Below are positions 43,400-51,623 of a stretch of DNA of 64,000 nucleotides, in pieces. The stretch is from NCBI GenBank assembly GCA_965217205.1, contig OZ244254.1, positions 496,001-560,000 on the forward strand. The letters are read 5' to 3'. This DNA comes from Maricaulis sp947259345. GTDB lineage: Bacteria; Pseudomonadota; Alphaproteobacteria; Caulobacterales; Maricaulaceae. The notes under the pieces were generated by a model. It ran no database searches. It saw only the letters and a list, made by a program, of their open reading frames with translations, and had not been told where the DNA came from. The translations under genes were made by a program, and so were the position numbers. Numbering within the stretch: position 1 is the first letter of the stretch; each line of letters starts with the position of its first letter.

Positions 43400-43509
43400 C
43401 AGGGCCGGTTTCGCGCCTCACGTGTTCACCCGCGACGGCGAGCGGGATCGGCGTTATGGTGCCCAACGAGGCCGTCTGACATCAAGAAACCGGGCGGCGG
43501 GGGAAGATC

Positions 43510-44163
43510 ATGTTGCTTGCGCGTCTGTCCAAGATTTCCGCCACGCTGTTCCTGTCGATGGTCATGGCCATCTTCATGCTGGTTCTGCTGTGGTTCTATG
43601 CTGCCGACTGGCTCAGCTGGGTCCAGGACGGCGCGGACCTGCTCGAGGACATGATTGCGGCCATCCCGCTGGAAGACCGTTACAATAATTTCGTCCGCCT
43701 GTTTGCCAGCGACGACAAGATCGTCCTGCTCATCTTCACCATCATCGCCCGTATCATCCTGGCGATCATCGGGGGGAGTTTCACCGCCCTGACCGGCGGC
43801 AATGACCGATACAAGGTCAAGGAACCGGGTCTGATCAGCCAGGTCTCGTCAATGATGGCGACGCTCTTCCTGTCCTTCGTCATCGCGATCATCATGCTGG
43901 CCGTAATCTCGATCGCAGCCGAGGGCGTGCTGCACTCACTGCTCGATGCCGCGGACTGGGTCGAGGACCAGATCGCCCATCTGCCGATCGGCGGACGCTG
44001 GCGCGCCGGGGTCCGCTTCGCGGTCTCCGACGACAAGATCGTGCTCCTCTTCTTCACCATCATCGCCCGCCTGCTGATCGCCATCGTCGCGACCGCAGTC
44101 AGCCGGTCTGTGGGAGGCGACAAGCCGGAGATCGTGGCGCCGAAGGCGAAAGCCAACGCCTGA
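43510..44163 (+). CDS. Membrane protein made of two tandem repeats
   Basis: 217 residues. Residues about 6-92 and 112-196 are repeats of each other: SATLFLSMVMAIFMLVLL matches MATLFLSFVIAIIMLAVI, DWLSWVQDGADLLEDMIAAIPL matches HSLLDAADWVEDQIAHLPI, and SDDKIVLLIFTIIARIIL matches SDDKIVLLFFTIIARLLI. Each repeat has two membrane helices, so four in all, with a polar EDQI..RW segment between. I do not recognise a family. The ATG at 43510 lies 150 bases after the upstream gene; its ribosome site is weak. Confidence 0.7.
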   Translation: MLLARLSKISATLFLSMVMAIFMLVLLWFYAADWLSWVQDGADLLEDMIAAIPLEDRYNNFVRLFASDDKIVLLIFTIIARIILAIIGGSFTALTGGNDRYKVKEPGLISQVSSMMATLFLSFVIAIIMLAVISIAAEGVLHSLLDAADWVEDQIAHLPIGGRWRAGVRFAVSDDKIVLLFFTIIARLLIAIVATAVSRSVGGDKPEIVAPKAKANA

Positions 44164-44169
44164 CCGGGA

Positions 44170-45186
44170 TCAGTCGCTGAGCGCCTCGGCGAGATAGGGC
44201 AGGGAGACATCCATCCGGTAATCGATGGAGGAATGGGTGTCCGGGAATTCCTCATAGCGGTGTGCAACGCCCATGGCTGTCAGTTTGCGCGTCATCCTGC
44301 GGGCGCCATAGACCAAATTGTACTGGTCGATATCGCCGCAATCGATCATCAAGGCCTTGAGCTGTTTCAGCCCTTCGCCATGCGTGTCGACAATCTCGAG
44401 CGGATCGAACTTCATCCATTCGGCCCAGCGCTCCGGGATGAGCTCACACGTATCCATCGTCACCGGCAGGCGGATGCCCATCAGCACATCCGGGTCGGGA
44501 TCGGGGTCATAGGTCGCGGCCATGGCCAGGGTCATCAGCGCGTGCAGATCATCGCCGGAGACCTTGGGGGAGGCCTCAAAGGCCTCGATGAAGCTGGCAA
44601 TCGTGCCGCCATGCTTGGCCATGCGGCGCAGCGTATGGGCGAAATCGGTAGCGAACATCAGCTCGAACCCCATATCGCCGGAATGGCAGACCGCGCCGGC
44701 CCAGACATCGGGATGCCAGAGCGCGTGCATGATGGCGCCATAACCGCCCGAGGACTTGCCGAAGACGGCCCGCTTGCCGGTGCCGCCACAGCCGAACTTG
44801 TTCTCGATGCCCGGCAGCATTTCCTTGATCAGGAAATCCTCCCACATCCCCATCGCCGGTGAGTTCACATACTGGTTGCCGCCCAGCCGGGTGAAGCAGT
44901 CGGGAAAGGCGATCACGGCCGGCTTCATGACGCCGGTGGCGATCAGCCGGTCGGCGCGCTCGGGGATATTCTCGCCGAAATTCTTCCAGTTCACATGGCC
45001 CAGGCCGGAGCCTGTGAAGCCGGCCAGGTCGACCAGGAGCGGCAGGCCGGACCCGTCATGCCCGTGCGGGACATAGACATCGACCCGGCGCCGGGTCGGA
45101 TCGCCAAGGCGATTGCAGGCGAGTGCCTGGCTGTCGATGTAAAGCGTGTGAACCTGCCCGGCGGGCAGGGAAGGGTCCTGGCGCAT
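44170..45186 (-). CDS. Alpha/beta-hydrolase esterase
   Basis: 338 residues from the ATG at 45186, which has GGGGAG five bases ahead. The nucleophile elbow is GKSSGGYGAIMHAL, and PLLVDLAGFTGSG and FPDCFTRLGGNQYVNSP resemble the putative-esterase (EstD/EsteraseD) family. No signal peptide, so it likely acts in the cytoplasm. A histidine near the C-terminus (DTHSSIDYRMDVSLPYL) completes the triad. Substrate unknown. Confidence 0.85.
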   Translation of the reverse strand: MRQDPSLPAGQVHTLYIDSQALACNRLGDPTRRRVDVYVPHGHDGSGLPLLVDLAGFTGSGLGHVNWKNFGENIPERADRLIATGVMKPAVIAFPDCFTRLGGNQYVNSPAMGMWEDFLIKEMLPGIENKFGCGGTGKRAVFGKSSGGYGAIMHALWHPDVWAGAVCHSGDMGFELMFATDFAHTLRRMAKHGGTIASFIEAFEASPKVSGDDLHALMTLAMAATYDPDPDPDVLMGIRLPVTMDTCELIPERWAEWMKFDPLEIVDTHGEGLKQLKALMIDCGDIDQYNLVYGARRMTRKLTAMGVAHRYEEFPDTHSSIDYRMDVSLPYLAEALSD

Positions 45187-45280
45187 ATCAACTCCCCGAT
45201 CTGCTGGCGCGCAGCCTAGGCTGTGCCGCGCCGGTGGCAAATGCTTGAGCTGCATTGGCAAACCGGGTCATCCTGCGATC

Positions 45281-45838
45281 ATGACCAGCGCCAAGCACTA
45301 CATCTCCGCCAATGACCTGCTCGAAGACAGTCTGCGCCTGGCGCGGCAAATCCTCGAGAGCGGTTTTCGTCCCACTCATATTGTCGGTGTCTGGCGTGGC
45401 GGGGCGCCGGTCGGGATCGCGGTGCAGGAGTATCTGGCGTATCGCGGGATCGAGACCGACCACATCGCCATCCGCACCGCCTCCTATACCGGTATCGGCG
45501 AGCAGGACCGCAATGTTCGCGTCTATGGCGAGGGCTATCTGGTCGACACGCTCAATGCCGATGACCGGCTGCTGATCGTCGATGATGTCTATGACAGCGG
45601 CCGCTCCATCGCGGCCGTGCTCAAGGTGTTGCAAGCCAAGTGCCGACGCAATTTCCCCGCCGATGCCCGGATCGCGACCGTCTATTACAAACCCCTGCGC
45701 AATACGACCGATCTGACGCCGGACTATTTCGTCCATGAGCGCGATGACTGGCTGGTCTTCCCGCACGAGATCTGCGGTCTCAGTGATGAGGAAATCGCCG
45801 CCAAGGGCGAGGCCGGCGCAGTGATCCTGAAATCATGA
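45281..45838 (+). CDS. Purine-type phosphoribosyltransferase
   Basis: 185 residues. The PRPP-binding loop LLIVDDVYDSGRSIAAV and IVGVWRGGAPVGIAVQEYL are typical of type I phosphoribosyltransferases close to xanthine/hypoxanthine enzymes. KPLRNTTDLTPDYFVHERDDWLVFPHE at the C-terminus is the base-binding hood with the PDYFV/WLVFPHE pattern of the family. It salvages a purine base. The ATG at 45281 is taken. Confidence 0.88.
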   Translation: MTSAKHYISANDLLEDSLRLARQILESGFRPTHIVGVWRGGAPVGIAVQEYLAYRGIETDHIAIRTASYTGIGEQDRNVRVYGEGYLVDTLNADDRLLIVDDVYDSGRSIAAVLKVLQAKCRRNFPADARIATVYYKPLRNTTDLTPDYFVHERDDWLVFPHEICGLSDEEIAAKGEAGAVILKS

Positions 45839-46137
45839 GTCTTGTCACTGCGGCGCAGTTGCGCGGTATCCTCATTGTCGCCGAAGGCAGGCTGTCCGAG
45901 GCGCAATGGGCGTTCTGGGAAGGCGTGATGATCGAGCCGGAAACCTGGCGCGCACCGGTCGAGACCGGGTTTGATTTCGCGGTCTGGGTGGTCGCCGTGC
46001 AGGGCGATCAAGCCGTCTGGTTCAACAGCGTCGCCAATTACTTCGAGCTGTCACCCTTTTCACGGCCCGGCCAGCTTGAGGCACCGAGCCTGGCAAGGGG
46101 CGAGCTGACGGAATTGGTCGATCAGCTGGCCGATTAG
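45835..46137 (+). CDS. Conserved hypothetical protein
   Basis: 100 residues, soluble, no signal peptide. The start overlaps the preceding stop by four bases, so it is co-translated with the phosphoribosyltransferase. Tryptophan-rich mid part (AQWAFWEGVMIEPETWRA) and AVWFNSVANYFELSPFSRPG are notable. Function not recognised; association with the upstream enzyme is likely. Confidence 0.65.
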   Translation: MSLVTAAQLRGILIVAEGRLSEAQWAFWEGVMIEPETWRAPVETGFDFAVWVVAVQGDQAVWFNSVANYFELSPFSRPGQLEAPSLARGELTELVDQLAD

Positions 46138-46216
46138 GTGCCGGTGTGTCGGGAAACTAGACCGGGCAAACACCATGAAGCCTCGTTTCTCTCCAGCGCC
46201 TCCGGCGCAAACCGCA

Positions 46217-46344
46217 CCATAAATCGCTTGCCGAGAGATCGCCGTATCCGGATCTTCAGGTCAAGGGCCCGCCGGGCCGCTTCGCGGTTTCACCCTTGAG
46301 CTGAAGATCCGGATTCGGCCTGCTGGCTGACAAGCGACCTATGG
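46217..46344. repeat. Family 2 long hairpin repeat, copy 2
   Basis: About 128 bp, same architecture as copy 1. The main stem is CGTATCCGGATCTTCAG (46243-46259) against CTGAAGATCCGGATTCG (46301-46317), 16 of 17 pairs. The TCAAGGG/CCCTTGA stem and the CCGC-TTC-GCGG hairpin are identical. The outer stem CCATAAATCGCTTG (46217-46230) against CAAGCGACCTATGG (46331-46344) pairs at 12 of 14. It too lies between convergent genes. Confidence 0.87.
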
Positions 46345-46400
46345 CGGGTTGTGCGCCGTGGCGCCCGGCATGAAACCAGGCGCCGCTTGAACGCCCCATC

Positions 46401-46793
46401 TCAGCCCGGACGGTGAATGCCGCACAGCTTGTGGCCATCGGGATCACGGACATAGGCCAGGTGCAGAATGCCCATATCCGTGGTGCGAGGACCGGGCGCG
46501 TCCTCGATCGAGGTGCCGCCATTGGCGACCGCCACATCATGAAATTCGACCACTTGTTCCGGCGAATTGCACTTGAAGCCGATGGTCGAGCCATTGGAGG
46601 CTGTGGCCGGCTCGTCATTGATCGGCTCGCTGATGCAAAAGGCATTGCCCTCATGCAGGTAGAAATAGCGGACATGACCACTCGCGGTGACATTGCGAAT
46701 GGGGTCGCCGGCGCCCATCGCACCCAGAACCGCGTCGTAGAAGCGCTTCGAGCGCTCGATATCGCTCGTCCCGAGCATGATGTGATTGAACAT
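46401..46793 (-). CDS. VOC (glyoxalase/bleomycin-resistance) family protein
   Basis: 130 residues with paired beta-alpha-beta-beta-beta modules: NHIMLGTSDIERSKRFYDAVLG starts the first, DPDGHKLCGIHRPG ends the second. VOC proteins bind divalent metals and catalyse varied reactions. It follows nadC by 35 bases on the same strand and may be in the nad operon, though a link to NAD is not known. Confidence 0.88.
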   Translation of the reverse strand: MFNHIMLGTSDIERSKRFYDAVLGAMGAGDPIRNVTASGHVRYFYLHEGNAFCISEPINDEPATASNGSTIGFKCNSPEQVVEFHDVAVANGGTSIEDAPGPRTTDMGILHLAYVRDPDGHKLCGIHRPG

Positions 46794-46828
46794 GTCTGTC
46801 TCTCCCTCAAGATGGCGATGGTCGTCGC

Positions 46829-47677
46829 CTAGCCCTCATCGAGCCCGATATCGAAATTGGGCGCTGAATGGGTCAGCGCGCCCACGGAAATCACGTCGAC
46901 GCCGGTCTCGGCAATGCCGCGCACCGTGTCCAGATTGACGCCGCCGGAGGCTTCCAGCGTCACCTTGCCCTTGGCGGCGGCGACGGCGGCCTTGAGATCA
47001 TCCAGCGAGAAATTGTCCAGCAACACGCTCTCTGCGCCAGCCGAAATCGCGGCATCCAGCTGGTCGAGCCGGTCCACCTCGACAGCAATGCGCGTCATGT
47101 GGCCGGCGTGGGTGCGGGCGGCCTTCACGGCAGCGGCGACACCGCCGCATACGGCGACATGATTGTCCTTGATCAGGATCGCGTCATCGAGCCCGAAACG
47201 GTGCAGCGCGCCGCCGCCGGCCTGTACGGCCTGAAGTTCGAAAGCGCGAAAGCCCGGCGTGGTCTTGCGGGTATGGGCGATACGGGCACCTGTGCCTTTG
47301 ACGGCGTCGACATAGCAGGCCGTGAAGGTCGCAATCCCGCTCATCCGGCCCATGAAGTTCAGCAGGATGCGCTCGGCGGACAAGAGGCCGCGCGCGCGGC
47401 CGGTGACCGAGATCAGCACATCGCCGGGCTTCACCGTGTCGCCATCTTCCTGCTGTGGGCTGACCAGGGCTTCCGGGTCACATTGCCAGATCGCCTCCAG
47501 CGCCGGCTGGAAGCCGCAGACCACACCGGCCTCACGCGCATTGACGTAGAATTTCGCCTCGGCCTTGGCGGGAATACAGGCCAGCGAGGTGACATCACCG
47601 CGCCCGCCCTGGTCCTCGGCCAGCGCGCGGGTCACCGCTTCGATGACGGCATGGCGGGGCAGGGGCAGGATCGACAT
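46829..47677 (-). CDS. nadC: Quinolinate phosphoribosyltransferase
   Basis: 282 residues. ALAEDQGGRGDVTSLACIP at the start, ARIAHTRKTTPGFRAFELQAVQAGGG (in parts) as the substrate site, and LDNFSLDDLKAAV, VTLEASGGVNLDTVRGIAETGVDVISVGALTHS as the C-terminal barrel. It decarboxylates quinolinate and joins PRPP to give nicotinate mononucleotide. Third gene of the nadABC operon; starts nine bases after nadB. Confidence 0.96.
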   Translation of the reverse strand: MSILPLPRHAVIEAVTRALAEDQGGRGDVTSLACIPAKAEAKFYVNAREAGVVCGFQPALEAIWQCDPEALVSPQQEDGDTVKPGDVLISVTGRARGLLSAERILLNFMGRMSGIATFTACYVDAVKGTGARIAHTRKTTPGFRAFELQAVQAGGGALHRFGLDDAILIKDNHVAVCGGVAAAVKAARTHAGHMTRIAVEVDRLDQLDAAISAGAESVLLDNFSLDDLKAAVAAAKGKVTLEASGGVNLDTVRGIAETGVDVISVGALTHSAPNFDIGLDEG

Positions 47678-47686
47678 GGGGATATC

Positions 47687-49297
47687 CTATTCGGCCGGAC
47701 CGGTCAGGGCGGCAGGTTGCGGCGTGACTGTGGCGAGATCGTCCAGGCGCAGCGCGCTATGGCGCGCCTTGGTGTGCCTTTGTGGGCAATCACTTCGGAA
47801 ATGGCCACCCCGGCTTTCACGCCGGTTCAGCGCTCCGGTGACGATGAAGCGCGCGGCGATCAACGCATCCGCCTCACCATGCTCGCCTCGCATCGTATCG
47901 ATCAAGGCGGCGAGTTCGGTCAGCCCCGCTTCGCTCCGCTCAACCCCGCAATGGCGCGACATGGCCTGGCGCAGACGGGTCAGGGTGAGGGGCGGCAAGC
48001 TGGCTCCAGGTCCTTCCCCTTGATGGGGAAGGTGCCCCGAAGGGGCGGAAGGGGTGAGACGCGCAGCGTTCTGCTGCTGACCACCGATCACCCACTCCAC
48101 CGCTTCGCGGTCCCCCTCGCCCATCAAGGGCGAGGACCTGAGGGTGTTGGCAAACCGGGCCGCACTTACCAGCCCTTCGGCCAACGAGTTCGAGGCCAGA
48201 CGGTTGGCGCCGTGCAGGCCGGTGGCAGCACATTCTCCGATCGCAAACAGGCCGGGCACCGAGGTGCGGCCATCGATATCGGTCGCGACGCCGCCCATAT
48301 GATAATGCGCCGTCGGGGCCACCGGAATCGGTTCGATGCGCGGGTCGATACCGGCGCGCTGACAGGCGACGAAGACGGCCGGGAAACGCTCCGGGAAGGC
48401 CTCGCCCAACGCCTCGCGGCAATCGAGGAAGGCGCCTTTTCCCGACGTATTCTGGCGATGCACGGCGCGGGCGACGACATCGCGTGGCGCCAGTTCCGCA
48501 TCGTCGTGGATCGCCTTCATGAAGCGGCGACCGGTCTTGTCGACCAGTATCGCGCCTTCACCGCGCAGGGCTTCGGTGCACAGGGGCGCCGGGTCGAGAC
48601 CGGCATTGAGCGCCGTCGGGTGGAATTGCACGAATTCGGGGTCGCGAATATCTGCGCCCAGACGCGCCGCCATGGCCATGGCTTGGCCTTGCGCGATGGC
48701 GGGCGTGGTGGTCAGGGCAAATAATCCGCCTGCGCCGCCCATGGCGAGCAGGGTGGCGTCGGCTGTGAGGGTTTCGGTCTGCCCGTCCGGGCCTTGTGCG
48801 ACAGCGCCGGTGCAGCCGCGCGCATCGCCCGTCAGCGCGACCGCTTTCCAGCCATCGCGGATCTCGATGTGAGCGGCCGCGCGAACCGCCTCGATCAAGG
48901 TCGCCATGACCGCCGCGCCCGCGCCATCACCCTTCACCCGGGCGACGCGGTGGCGCGAATGCGCCGCTTCGCGGGACAGGGCCCAGGCCTCGCCGTCACG
49001 CTCGAACGGCGCACCCAGCGCGGCCAGCGCCGCGACTTCCGCCGCAGCCCCCTCGGCCAAGGCCAGCGCGGCATCACGATCCACCAAGCCAGCGCCTGCC
49101 GCCACCGTGTCCTGCGCATGCAGTTCAGCGCTATCATCCGCTGCCAGAGCCGCCGACACCCCGCCCTGCGCCCAGCCCGACGCGGCACCCTCACCCAGCG
49201 GCGCACCGGTGAGCAGGACCACCTTGCGCGGGGCGAGCTTCAGCGCCGCCCAGAGCCCGGCAATCCCGGCGCCGCAGATGAGGGTGGGGCGGGTCAT
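47687..49297 (-). CDS. nadB: L-aspartate oxidase
   Basis: 536 residues. FAD-binding GAGIAGLWAALKL at the start, SGWAQGGVSAALAADD, AHSRHRV, TAHYHMGGVATDIDGRTSVPGLFAIGECAATGLHGANRLASNSLAEGL (quoted in parts) match NadB. It oxidises L-aspartate to iminoaspartate. Residues about 387-430 (RSSPLMGEGDREAVEW.. to ..HLPHQGEGPG) do not belong to the family: they are encoded by a 132-bp palindromic element inserted in frame at the border of the flavin domain and the C-terminal helical domain. The rest of the C-terminal domain follows intact. Confidence 0.95.
   Translation of the reverse strand: MTRPTLICGAGIAGLWAALKLAPRKVVLLTGAPLGEGAASGWAQGGVSAALAADDSAELHAQDTVAAGAGLVDRDAALALAEGAAAEVAALAALGAPFERDGEAWALSREAAHSRHRVARVKGDGAGAAVMATLIEAVRAAAHIEIRDGWKAVALTGDARGCTGAVAQGPDGQTETLTADATLLAMGGAGGLFALTTTPAIAQGQAMAMAARLGADIRDPEFVQFHPTALNAGLDPAPLCTEALRGEGAILVDKTGRRFMKAIHDDAELAPRDVVARAVHRQNTSGKGAFLDCREALGEAFPERFPAVFVACQRAGIDPRIEPIPVAPTAHYHMGGVATDIDGRTSVPGLFAIGECAATGLHGANRLASNSLAEGLVSAARFANTLRSSPLMGEGDREAVEWVIGGQQQNAARLTPSAPSGHLPHQGEGPGASLPPLTLTRLRQAMSRHCGVERSEAGLTELAALIDTMRGEHGEADALIAARFIVTGALNRRESRGGHFRSDCPQRHTKARHSALRLDDLATVTPQPAALTGPAE
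48008..48139. repeat. Family 3 palindromic element inserted in frame in nadB
   Basis: Inverted arms of 25 bp, AGGTCCTTCCCCTTGATGGG.. (48008-48032) and ..CATCAAGGGCGAGGACCT (48115-48139), enclose a 132-bp unit. Each arm is itself a hairpin (CCTTCCC-CTTGATG-GGGAAGG type), and the pairs that differ between arms change in step. The length is 44 codons with no stop in the nadB frame. Confidence 0.85.
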
Positions 49298-49302
49298 GAT
49301 CC

Positions 49303-50412
49303 TTAGATCACAACCAGATCCACACGCTTTTCCGGCTTTGTCGGATCAAAGCTGGCGGGCTTTTCCGGCTTGGGCAGGTCGAGCATGGCCTGGACCGAAC
49401 GGCGTGCGCCTTCGATGACGGCGTCGGGGACGGTCACTTCATGCTGTTCCAGACGCAGGCAGTCATAGATGTTTTCCAGCGTGATCCGCTTCATGTGCGG
49501 GCAGAGATTGCACGGGCGGATGAACTCGACCTCGGGCACGTCGGCGGCGACATTGTCGCTCATCGAGCACTCGGTGAGGAGGACGGCCTTTTTCGCACCG
49601 CTATCCTTGGCCCAGTCCGCCATGGCGGCGGTCGAGCCGGCGAAATCGGCGGCCTGGACCACGTCCAGCGGGCTTTCCGGATGGGTGATGATGACCACGC
49701 CCGGATGCGCATCGCGCAGGTCCTGGATGTCTTCGCGCGTGAATTGCTCATGCACTTCGCAGGCGCCGGCCCAGGTCAGGATTTTGATATCGGTCTGGGC
49801 GGCGACATTCTTGGCCAGATACTGGTCGGGCAGGAGGATGACGGTGTCACTGCCCAGGCTCTCGACCACTTGTACGGCATTCGAGCTGGTGCAGCAGATA
49901 TCGCACTCGGCTTTCACATCCGCCGAGGTGTTGACATAGGTCACCACCGGCACGCCGGGATAGGCGGCCTTGATGCGGCGCACATCCTCGCCCGTGATCG
50001 AGCTCGCCAGCGAACAGCCGGCGCGCGTGTCGGGGATGAGGACGGTCTTTTCCGGCGCGAGGACCTTGGCGGTCTCGGCCATGAAGTGGACGCCGGCCTG
50101 GACGATGATGTCGGCTTCGCTTTCCGCCGCCATGCGGGCGAGGGCGAGGCTGTCGCCCATCAGGTCGCCGACGCAGTGGAAAATGTCCGCCGTCATGTAA
50201 TTGTGCGCCAGAATGACCGCGTTCTTTTCCTTTTTCAGCTGGTTGATGGCGTGGATGAGCGGCGCCTTGGCGGGCCACTCCATCGGCGTCACGACATGGC
50301 TGACCTTGGCGTAGAGATGGTCCGTGGCGGCTTTGACCTCGTCGGTATAGGCGAGTTCGGGCCGATCCTGATCAAAGCCCGCAAGCGTGCCGTCCATATT
50401 CATCCGGTCCAT
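49303..50412 (-). CDS. nadA: Quinolinate synthase A
   Basis: 369 residues. The three iron-sulfur cysteines are visible in AGCSLASSI, DICCTSSNAVQ and CNLCPHMKRITLENI. VILAHNYMTADIFHCVGDLMGDSLALAR binds the substrate. It condenses iminoaspartate with dihydroxyacetone phosphate to quinolinate. The ATG at 50412 (GAGGG five bases ahead) is chosen; a start ten codons further up would fall in the operator region. First gene of nadABC, upstream palindromes suggest NadQ-type repression. Confidence 0.96.
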   Translation of the reverse strand: MDRMNMDGTLAGFDQDRPELAYTDEVKAATDHLYAKVSHVVTPMEWPAKAPLIHAINQLKKEKNAVILAHNYMTADIFHCVGDLMGDSLALARMAAESEADIIVQAGVHFMAETAKVLAPEKTVLIPDTRAGCSLASSITGEDVRRIKAAYPGVPVVTYVNTSADVKAECDICCTSSNAVQVVESLGSDTVILLPDQYLAKNVAAQTDIKILTWAGACEVHEQFTREDIQDLRDAHPGVVIITHPESPLDVVQAADFAGSTAAMADWAKDSGAKKAVLLTECSMSDNVAADVPEVEFIRPCNLCPHMKRITLENIYDCLRLEQHEVTVPDAVIEGARRSVQAMLDLPKPEKPASFDPTKPEKRVDLVVI

Positions 50413-50426
50413 TTTTCCCTCACTTT

Positions 50427-50441
50427 TGCTCAATTCGAGCA
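50427..50441. promoter_or_regulatory. NadQ-type operator 1
   Basis: TGCTC-AATTC-GAGCA, a 5-bp perfect inverted repeat with a 5-base spacer, 15 bases ahead of the nadA start. It is the closest of three like sites. Confidence 0.7.
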
Positions 50442-50499
50442 TATCCGGGGTCTGAAAAGAGGCGATGGCGGGAGGACCATCACCGTGAACGCGATCTTA

Positions 50500-50514
50500 T
50501 GCTCGAAATGAGCT
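50500..50514. promoter_or_regulatory. NadQ-type operator 2
   Basis: TGCTC-GAAAT-GAGCT, one base off the TGCTC-N5-GAGCA pattern of the other two. Its centre is 73 bases from operator 1 and 34 bases from operator 3. Confidence 0.65.
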
Positions 50515-50532
50515 TAACCGTGGTGCAGATAT

Positions 50533-50549
50533 ATGCTCAAGCTGAGCAT
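50533..50549. promoter_or_regulatory. NadQ-type operator 3
   Basis: ATGCTCA-AGC-TGAGCAT, a 7-bp perfect palindrome with a 3-base centre, the strongest of the three sites. It lies between nadA and a small membrane gene, over the likely nadA promoter. Confidence 0.7.
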
Positions 50550-50560
50550 TGCGCAAGGGG

Positions 50561-50812
50561 TCAGAGGAGAGCGGCGACCGTTGTTGCCGAAGCTGCGCTA
50601 TAGCCGAGGCCTCCCAGCGCGATCGCCGGAATGACGAGGCGCCAATCGATGCGGCGCTGCCGTGTGCTGAAAACAATCATCGTCAGGACAATGCAGGCAC
50701 TGGCGCCCACCCATCCAAACAGCTCGAACTTGATGGCCAGGAGCGCCAGGCAAACCGACACGCAAAGCAGGAGGGCTTGTACAAAATCTTTTATACTCAA
50801 ACGCTCAGACAC
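50561..50812 (-). CDS. Small membrane protein
   Basis: 83 residues from a GTG at 50812 with GGGGG five bases ahead; the longer frame upstream has no support. Three hydrophobic segments (FVQALLLCVSVCLALLAI, GASACIVLTMIVFS, LVIPAIALGGLGYSAA). Codons are more AT-rich than neighbours. It is transcribed toward nadA but its stop lies only 12 bases before operator 3, so it is probably a separate unit. No function recognised. Confidence 0.55.
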   Translation of the reverse strand: MSERLSIKDFVQALLLCVSVCLALLAIKFELFGWVGASACIVLTMIVFSTRQRRIDWRLVIPAIALGGLGYSAASATTVAALL

Positions 50813-50934
50813 GTTGTCCCCCAACAACGAAACCAGTTTCAGATCGCAATGATCGTTTAAACACGTGTGACGCGCAACAAAAATTAATTCAACAGTCGCC
50901 AATGGAGAGGACCAATCGGCCCCAATACAGTGCA

Positions 50935-51618
50935 CTAGAAGGGCGGTTCGCTCTCGAAGAACACAGGTATGCCGCCATCGGGATGGCGAAAGCCAAGGCG
51001 TTCAGCATGCAGGCAGAGCCGATTGCTGGCCGCGAGGGCGTCGGCATGGGCGTAGAGATTATCCCCGAGGATCGGATGCCCGATATGGGCCATATGGACG
51101 CGCAGCTGGTGCGATCGCCCGGTTTCCGGGGTCAGCCGAACGCGGGTCTGGCCGTTTGATCGCTCCAGCGCCTGCCAGCGGGTCTGCGCCGCGCGGCCGC
51201 GTTCATGGCAGATCATCTGCTTGGGGCGATTGGGCCAGTCGGTGATGAGGGGCTGGTCGATCTCGCCGGCGTCCTCGACCAGCTCGCCCCAGACCCGCGC
51301 GATATAGGATTTCGTGGTCTGGCGCTTCTCGAACTGCTTGCCGATATGCGCCTGGGCGTGGGCGGTCAGGGCCAGCACGATGACGCCGGATGTGTCCATG
51401 TCGAGCCGGTGGATGATGCGCGCCGTCGGGAATTCGGCTCGGGCGCGGGACTCCAGGCAATCCGCACGCTCCGGCCGGTTGCCGGGCACGGTCAGCAGGC
51501 CGGAGGGTTTGTCCAGCACGAGCAGGTGCGCGTCCTGATGGAGGACGGACAGCGGGCCGGCCGGCGGCGGGGCGTACTCAAAGGGGCGGGGCGGGGCGGC
51601 GCCGTCAGTGTCCGACAC
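50935..51618 (-). CDS. RluA-type pseudouridine synthase
   Basis: 227 residues, close to the compact RluA form. The catalytic motif IIHRLDMDTSGVIVLAL with its Asp, LLVLDKPSGLLTVPG, the RLTPETGRSHQLRVHMAHIGHPILGD C-terminal block are present. It isomerises uridines in rRNA or tRNA; RluA itself acts on 23S position 746 and tRNA position 32. Starts with GTG five bases after the regulator gene stop. Confidence 0.9.
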   Translation of the reverse strand: MSDTDGAAPPRPFEYAPPPAGPLSVLHQDAHLLVLDKPSGLLTVPGNRPERADCLESRARAEFPTARIIHRLDMDTSGVIVLALTAHAQAHIGKQFEKRQTTKSYIARVWGELVEDAGEIDQPLITDWPNRPKQMICHERGRAAQTRWQALERSNGQTRVRLTPETGRSHQLRVHMAHIGHPILGDNLYAHADALAASNRLCLHAERLGFRHPDGGIPVFFESEPPF

Positions 51619-51623
51619 CAGCT

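Noticed and set aside
48003..48140. A frameshift or pseudogene in nadB
   Set aside because: The inserted segment keeps frame (132 bases) and the C-terminal domain continues, so nadB is probably intact rather than broken.
46868..48724. 618-residue plus-strand frame across nadC and nadB
   Set aside because: Antisense shadow; real genes on the minus strand carry clear active-site motifs.
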